DNA of 64,000 nucleotides from Atopobiaceae bacterium (GTDB lineage Bacteria; Actinomycetota; Coriobacteriia; Coriobacteriales; Atopobiaceae), in assembly GCA_902834555.1 (NCBI GenBank), contig CADFJN010000006.1, positions 68,844 through 132,843 of the forward strand. The letters run 5' to 3'. Of the stretch, positions 59,718 through 64,000 are shown in pieces; the first letter of the stretch is position 1; the number at the start of each line of letters is the position of its first letter. Both the position numbers and the translations under genes were made by a program. Under the pieces are notes generated by a model. It ran no database searches and was not told the origin of the DNA. It saw only the letters and a program-made list of their open reading frames with translations.

Positions 59718-60799
59718 TGCCTTCCAACTCCGTGCTTTCCGGCGGCGTCTCTCGCCGCTCGTTCCTGCGTGGCTCCGTTGCGGCTTCCGCAGCGCTGGCG
59801 CTTGCCGGCTGCGGCCAGGCCGCCCAGTCCGCCTCGTCCGACGCCGCGTCGAGCGACTCGTCCAGCGCGAGCGGTTCCAGCGCCTCGGGCGACCTCGCGA
59901 AGATCTCCTTTGTGCTTGACTACACGCCCAACACCAACCACACGGGCATCTACGTGGCCCAGTCCAAGGGCTACTTCGCCGACGAGGGCCTGGACGTGGA
60001 GATTGTCCAGCCGCCCGAGGACGGCGCTGACGCCCTTATCGGCGCGGGCGGCGCGCAGATGGGCGTCTCGTACCAGGACGTTATGGCCAACAGCCTCTCG
60101 TCCGACCAGCCCATGCCCTACACGGCCGTTGCCGCCATCATCCAGCACAACACCTCCGGCATCATGAGCCGTTCGGCCGACGGCATCACCCGCCCCAAGC
60201 TCATGGAGAACCACACGTACGCCACGTGGGACATGCCCGTCGAGCAGGCCACCATCAAGGACGTGGTGGAGGCAGACGGCGGCGACTACTCCAAGATCAG
60301 CCTGGTGCCCTACAACGTGGACGACGAGGTCTCGGGCCTCAAGGCCAACATGTTCGACACCGTGTGGGTCTACGAGGGCTGGGCGGTCCAAAACGCCAAG
60401 GTCCAGAACTACGACGTGAACTACTTCTCGTTCATGTCGATTGACGACGTCTTTGACTACTACACGCCGGTCATCGCCGCCAACGACGACTTTGCCAAGG
60501 CCAACCCCGACCAGGTCAAGGCCTTCCTGCGCGCCGTCAAGAAGGGCTACGAGTTCTGCGTCGAGAACCCCAGCGACGCCGCCGACATCCTCTGCGACGC
60601 CGTGCCCGAGCTTGACTCCGACCTCGTGCACGCAAGCCAGGACTACCTTGCCGACCAGTACATCGCGGACGCCTCGGCCTGGGGCGTCATCGACGGCGAC
60701 CGCTGGGCAAAGTTCTACCAGTGGCTGAACGACCAGGGCCTGGTTGAGAACCAGCTCGACGTGAACAAGGGCTACGACCTCTCGTACCTGGAGGCGTAG
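59717..60799 (+). CDS. Substrate-binding lipoprotein of the thiamine-precursor ABC system (NMT1/THI5-like), Tat signal
   Basis: 360 residues. The signal region has both a twin-arginine motif (SRRSFLRG) and a lipobox (LALAGC), so it should leave folded through Tat and be lipid-anchored. A Ser-rich linker follows. The binding domain starts ISFVLDYTPNTNHTGIYVAQSKGYFADEGLDVEIV, characteristic of NMT1/THI5-like proteins (ThiY, SsuA relatives) that bind the pyrimidine precursor of thiamine. ATG 59717 overlaps the permease stop; it fits with tatA/tatC at 11-12.7 kb. Confidence 0.95.
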   Translation: MPSNSVLSGGVSRRSFLRGSVAASAALALAGCGQAAQSASSDAASSDSSSASGSSASGDLAKISFVLDYTPNTNHTGIYVAQSKGYFADEGLDVEIVQPPEDGADALIGAGGAQMGVSYQDVMANSLSSDQPMPYTAVAAIIQHNTSGIMSRSADGITRPKLMENHTYATWDMPVEQATIKDVVEADGGDYSKISLVPYNVDDEVSGLKANMFDTVWVYEGWAVQNAKVQNYDVNYFSFMSIDDVFDYYTPVIAANDDFAKANPDQVKAFLRAVKKGYEFCVENPSDAADILCDAVPELDSDLVHASQDYLADQYIADASAWGVIDGDRWAKFYQWLNDQGLVENQLDVNKGYDLSYLEA

Positions 60800-60801
60800 C
60801 G

Positions 60802-61623
60802 TTGGGCGAAGGCGTTACAGCTGCCGAGAAGGGCGCGGCCACCGGCGCCAGCACCGGCGTCGGCGACGTGCCGGCGCTCGAGGCCCGCTCGCTCACCCTC
60901 TCGTGGGACGGCCGGGCGACGGTCGTGGACCGGATTTCGCTCGCCGTTGCTGCGGGCGAGGTCGTGTGCCTGGTGGGCCGCTCCGGCTGCGGCAAGACCA
61001 CCATCCTGCACGCGCTCTCGGGCCTCACGCGGCCGCTCTCCGGCCAGGTGCTGCTCCATGGTGAGGACGTCACCGGCACACCCGGTCGCGTGAGCTACAT
61101 GCTGCAGAAGGACCTGCTGCTGCCAAGCCGACGCATCATCGACAACGTGTGCCTGCCCATGCTTCTGGCGGGCGTCCCGCGTGCCGAGGCCCGCGCCAAG
61201 GCCGAGCCGCTCTTCGAGCGCTTTGGCCTTGCAGGCACGGAGGAGAAGTGGCCGGCCGAGCTCTCGGGCGGCATGCGCCAGCGCGTGGCGTTCATGCGCA
61301 CCTACCTCATGGGGGCAGACGTCACTCTGCTGGACGAGCCCTTCTCGGCGCTTGACGCCATCACGCGAGTGGAGGTGCGGCGCTGGTTCTGCGATATGGC
61401 CCGCGAGCTGGGGCTCTCTGCCCTGGTGATCACGCACGACGTGGACGAGGCGGTCTCGATGGCAAGCCGCGTATACGTGCTGGCCGGACGCCCCTCCGAG
61501 GGCGAGCCAAGCCACATTGCCGGAGAGGTGCGCGTGGACCACGGCGCGGCGGGCGAGGGAGACTTTGCCCTTACGTCGGAGTTTCTCGACGCAAAGCGAG
61601 AGGTGCTCGCGCTCCTGGGGTAG
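60802..61623 (+). CDS. ABC transporter ATP-binding protein (thiamine/HMP precursor uptake)
   Basis: 273 residues. Walker A is GRSGCGKTT, the signature ELSGGMRQRVAFMRTYL, Walker B ADVTLLDEPFSALD and the H-loop VITHDVDEA, as in SsuB/TauB/ThiZ ATPases. A ~25-residue Ala/Gly-rich extension precedes the domain. Start TTG 60802 has GGAGG at 7 bp, overlapping the end of the previous gene. Last gene of the TPP-regulated operon; it meets a convergent gene 60 bp downstream. Confidence 0.94.
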   Translation: MGEGVTAAEKGAATGASTGVGDVPALEARSLTLSWDGRATVVDRISLAVAAGEVVCLVGRSGCGKTTILHALSGLTRPLSGQVLLHGEDVTGTPGRVSYMLQKDLLLPSRRIIDNVCLPMLLAGVPRAEARAKAEPLFERFGLAGTEEKWPAELSGGMRQRVAFMRTYLMGADVTLLDEPFSALDAITRVEVRRWFCDMARELGLSALVITHDVDEAVSMASRVYVLAGRPSEGEPSHIAGEVRVDHGAAGEGDFALTSEFLDAKREVLALLG

Positions 61624-61683
61624 GGGAGCGGAGCACCTCTCGCGGTGCTTGGTGCCTGTGGCGGTGGCAGTTGGTCCTGGCGT

Positions 61684-62730
61684 CTAGTTGCCGTTGGCGT
61701 TGCTCTTTGTGCTCTTTGCGCTGTTCGTGTTTGACGTGGTAGAGCTGCTGTTTGTGCTTGAGCCATTGGTTTTGGAGCTATCGGACGAGCTGCCGGTGCC
61801 GGAGCTTGTCGAGCCTCCCGTGGTCGTGCTGCTCGAGCCGGAGCCCGAGTTGCTGCTGGAGCTTGAGCCGTTGCCCGTGCCGGTGCCGGAGTTGCCGTTC
61901 GAGCTTGAGCTGCCGGAGTCAGAAGACGTACCGGATCCGCTGGTGGACGAGTCTGTGGTACTGCTCGTGGTGTCGGAGCTGGAATCCTTGTTCTCGGTGG
62001 ATTCGGACGTGGTGGGCTCCTCGGACTGGGTGGTCTCCTGGGGCTTCTCGGCCTCGGTCTGGGTTGCCTGGGTCTCTTCGGTGGTGGTCTCCTGCGTGCG
62101 GCCGGGGGTGGTGCCAATGCCCTTGCCCTGGGTGAGCGTGTTGACGAGAAGGGCCGAGATGAGAACGGCTGCCACGCCAGCAATCACGGACGCCACAACG
62201 AGGCGCTTTCTTGTGTCACGACGCTGGCTCTCGTGCACGGCGCGGCGCAGGCTGGCAGGCGCGATGCGCGTTCCGGAGGGTGCGAACTTGACCTCGGTGT
62301 CGTCGGCGGAGGCGGCCGCCGCGCTCTGGGTTGCGGCCGCGGCTGGCGCGGCGGCTACGGTCTTGTCTGCGTCAACCGGGTGGGGCATGAGCTTTGTCTG
62401 CCCTGCGGCAGAGGCGCCTGCGGGCTTCTCGGCTTCTGGCTCGCCGCTGTCGTCGGGGCCAACGGCGCCCCTGATCGCCTCGGCAGACTTCGAGAAGAGG
62501 TTGTTGAGCACCGAGGACGACACCGTTGCCGCGGCGGCGCCCACGATGGCTCCGATGAGCGAGCCTGCCACGCCTATCTGCGACGAGAGCGAGAACGACA
62601 CGCCTGCGGCAAGCGCGCTGGCGAGTATCTGCGCAAACGAGAGATCGCCAAACACGCCTCCCGCACGCTCGTCCTGCTCGTCTCTCTCGTCATCTTGACC
62701 GTTGCCGTACGTCTTGGATTCCTGCGCCAA
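61684..62730 (-). CDS. Membrane protein with long Ser/Thr/Gly-rich extracytoplasmic tail
   Basis: 348 residues. A hydrophilic start (QDDERDEQDERAG) is followed by a glycine-zipper-like hydrophobic pair of helices (ILASALAAGVSFSLSSQIGVAGSLIGAIVGAAAATVSSS) and an Ala-rich linker. Another membrane helix near residue ~190 (VVASVIAGVAAVLISALLV) precedes a ~140-residue Ser/Thr/Gly/Asn-rich tail. The tail is unstructured and may span the wall, perhaps glycosylated. TTG 62730 is chosen from AAGGAGGG at 7 bp. The long plus-strand frame over this region is a mirror of the repetitive codons. Function unknown. Confidence 0.75.
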   Translation of the reverse strand: MAQESKTYGNGQDDERDEQDERAGGVFGDLSFAQILASALAAGVSFSLSSQIGVAGSLIGAIVGAAAATVSSSVLNNLFSKSAEAIRGAVGPDDSGEPEAEKPAGASAAGQTKLMPHPVDADKTVAAAPAAAATQSAAAASADDTEVKFAPSGTRIAPASLRRAVHESQRRDTRKRLVVASVIAGVAAVLISALLVNTLTQGKGIGTTPGRTQETTTEETQATQTEAEKPQETTQSEEPTTSESTENKDSSSDTTSSTTDSSTSGSGTSSDSGSSSSNGNSGTGTGNGSSSSSNSGSGSSSTTTGGSTSSGTGSSSDSSKTNGSSTNSSSTTSNTNSAKSTKSNANGN

Positions 62731-63005
62731 GACCCATCCCTCCTTCGGTCGCGTCTCCCGCGCGGCCACTTCTCTTTTGGGATACCCGAGTATAGGCTGC
62801 GGCCAACGCGCCGTGCCCATCCTCACGAATAAGAGACAAGCCTTCTTGAAAGCACGGCCTTTCTCGTGCAGGGTGGCCTGGCAGGGTTTGTAAGGCCTTT
62901 GGGAATCAGCGTTCTTGCAGCCCTTCTAGGGTGTGAAGGTTCTCACATCGGGTATGATTGTCGAAGTACCACATCGTTCAGCTTCCAACAGATGGAGGTC
63001 ACACT

Positions 63006-63878
63006 ATGCTCGTCAATGCAACCGCAATGCTTCAGAGCGCCGAGAAGGGCCACTATGGTATTGGTGCCTTCAACACCAACAACCTTGAGTGGGCCTCTTC
63101 CATTCTGGATGCCGGTGAGGAGCTGCAGTCGCCGCTCATCATCCAGTGCACCAGCGGTGCTGCCAAGTGGCAGACTTCCTTCAAGCTCGTCGCCGACATG
63201 GTGAAGGACCTCGTCGAGGCCAAGAACATCACCGTGCCCGTTGCCCTTCACCTCGATCACGGCTCCTACGAGGCCGCTCTTGAGTGCATCGACGCCGGCT
63301 TCACCTCCGTCATGTACGACGGCTCGCACGAGAAGGACTTCGAGACCAACCTTGCCCACACCGCCGAGATCGTGAAGCTTGCCCACAGCAAGGGCATCTC
63401 CGTCGAGGCCGAGGTCGGCGGCATTGGCGGCACCGAGGACGGCGTTACCGCCAAGGGCGAGCTTGCCGACCCCGAGCAGTGCAAGGCCATCGCCGACCTG
63501 GGCGTTGACTTCCTTGCCTGCGGCATTGGCAACATCCACGGCATCTATCCCGCCAACTGGGAGGGCCTGTCCTTCGACCGCCTGCAGGAGATCAAGGCCA
63601 AGACGGGCGACCTGCCGCTCGTCCTTCACGGCGGCACCGGCATCCCCGTTGACCAGGTGAAGAAGGCCATCTCGCTGGGCATCTCCAAGATCAACGTCAA
63701 CACCGACCTCCAGCTTGTCTTTGCGGCCGCTACCCGCAAGTACATCGAGGAGGGTCTCGACAAGCAGGGCAAGGGCTACGATCCCCGCAAGCTCCTCAAG
63801 CCTGGTCGCGAGGCCATCAAGGCCCGCACCGAGGAGCTCATCAAGGAGTTTGGCTCCGACGGCAAGGGTTGGAACTAA
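63006..63878 (+). CDS. fba: Class II fructose-bisphosphate aldolase
   Basis: 290 residues. Zn2+-binding and catalytic segments are ALHLDHGSYE, VEAEVGGIGGTEDG, HGIYPANWEGLSF, LVLHGGTGI and the phosphate-binding ISKINVNTDLQL. It splits fructose-1,6-bisphosphate in glycolysis and works backwards in gluconeogenesis. ATG 63006 has GGAGGT at 6 bp. TATGAT at 62953 may be the promoter -10. Single gene as seen; the 122 bp to the window end show nothing recognisable. Confidence 0.97.
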   Translation: MLVNATAMLQSAEKGHYGIGAFNTNNLEWASSILDAGEELQSPLIIQCTSGAAKWQTSFKLVADMVKDLVEAKNITVPVALHLDHGSYEAALECIDAGFTSVMYDGSHEKDFETNLAHTAEIVKLAHSKGISVEAEVGGIGGTEDGVTAKGELADPEQCKAIADLGVDFLACGIGNIHGIYPANWEGLSFDRLQEIKAKTGDLPLVLHGGTGIPVDQVKKAISLGISKINVNTDLQLVFAAATRKYIEEGLDKQGKGYDPRKLLKPGREAIKARTEELIKEFGSDGKGWN

Positions 63879-64000
63879 CAGTACCGTGGGTTCCGCGTCG
63901 CGAGTTCTTCTCGCCGCATAGCGTTGATGAGGCCCGTCCGGCGCGTGAACTGCGCCCCAAAACTTGGACGCGACAAATCATAACCGCTAGGCGGCCCCCT

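Noticed and set aside
58866..61623. Taurine/alkanesulfonate transporter (SsuABC/TauABC) label
   Set aside because: The ABC genes resemble that family too, but the TPP riboswitch and the thiamine-binding protein at the operon front favour thiamine-precursor transport.
61688..62698. Plus-strand frame of 336 codons over the Ser/Thr-rich membrane protein
   Set aside because: Repetitive Ser codons give Leu/Pro/Val/Glu-rich translation on the other strand. The minus frame has membrane helices, a ribosome site and sensible order.

Overview
The window is dense, GC-rich chromosomal DNA with Shine-Dalgarno-led genes, frequent GTG/TTG starts and 1-4 bp overlaps inside operons. A bile salt hydrolase, a sortase-assembled pilus, Feo iron uptake, NRAMP transport and an anaerobe-style peroxide defence suggest a gut- or mouth-dwelling actinobacterium. 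My best guess is class Coriobacteriia (Olsenella/Atopobiaceae or Collinsella type); this rests on gene content and style, as no rRNA is present. I found no rRNA, tRNA, CRISPR array, complete insertion sequence or prophage.

Layout. 0-2.7 kb: the end of a surface-glycan glycosyltransferase cluster. 2.7-9.6 kb: housekeeping genes (HAD phosphatase, CapA-like protein, aspS, glutaredoxin, aminotransferase). 9.9-15.3 kb: TPR membrane protein, STAS protein, tatA/tatC and a type IA topoisomerase. 16-21.9 kb: MHS transporter, feoA-feoA-feoB, Fur-family regulator. 22.6-24.9 kb: ahpC and a domain-swapped AhpF-like reductase. 25.1-32.3 kb: pilus operon (thioester tip adhesin broken by a frameshift, accessory pilin, major LPLTG pilin, class C sortase). 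32.7-38.6 kb: NRAMP transporter, LysR regulator, MetE-like protein, enolase. 38.9-44.3 kb (minus strand): GPx/OhrR-like/CDF operon, bile salt hydrolase, M18 aminopeptidase. 44.6-49.7 kb: ABC-F ATPase, FMN reductase with divergent HxlR regulator, small membrane protein, and a helix-turn-helix/aminotransferase fusion. 49.8-54.6 kb: accessory island (frameshifted DUF3800, MazG-like hydrolase, GIY-YIG/DUF2075 helicase, DUF4256, small proteins). 55-58.2 kb: large coiled-coil/CAP surface protein. 58.4-61.6 kb: TPP riboswitch and thiamine/HMP ABC transporter. 61.7-63.9 kb: Ser/Thr-rich membrane protein and class II aldolase.

The intergenic DNA is unusually repeat-rich. I can separate at least seven families of palindromic or inverted-repeat elements. 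One, with arms TGAGACAAAGGGAC / GTCCCTTTGTCTCA, supplies the stop codon of four different genes and forms an in-frame linker inside a fifth. Other elements are MITE-like, with paired arms around AT-rich cores.

Functional links: the Tat genes match a twin-arginine lipoprotein in the thiamine transporter. Fur, AhpC/AhpF, GPx/OhrR and NRAMP form a metal and peroxide stress theme. The sortase serves the adjacent pilins, although only one of the four wall-protein-like genes here has a canonical LPxTG signal. The least explained items are the GIY-YIG/DUF2075 plus MazG pair, the HTH-aminotransferase with its four-site operator-like array, an RBS-masking hairpin in front of the CAP surface protein, and two unassigned structured leaders (7165-7278 and 15718-15816).
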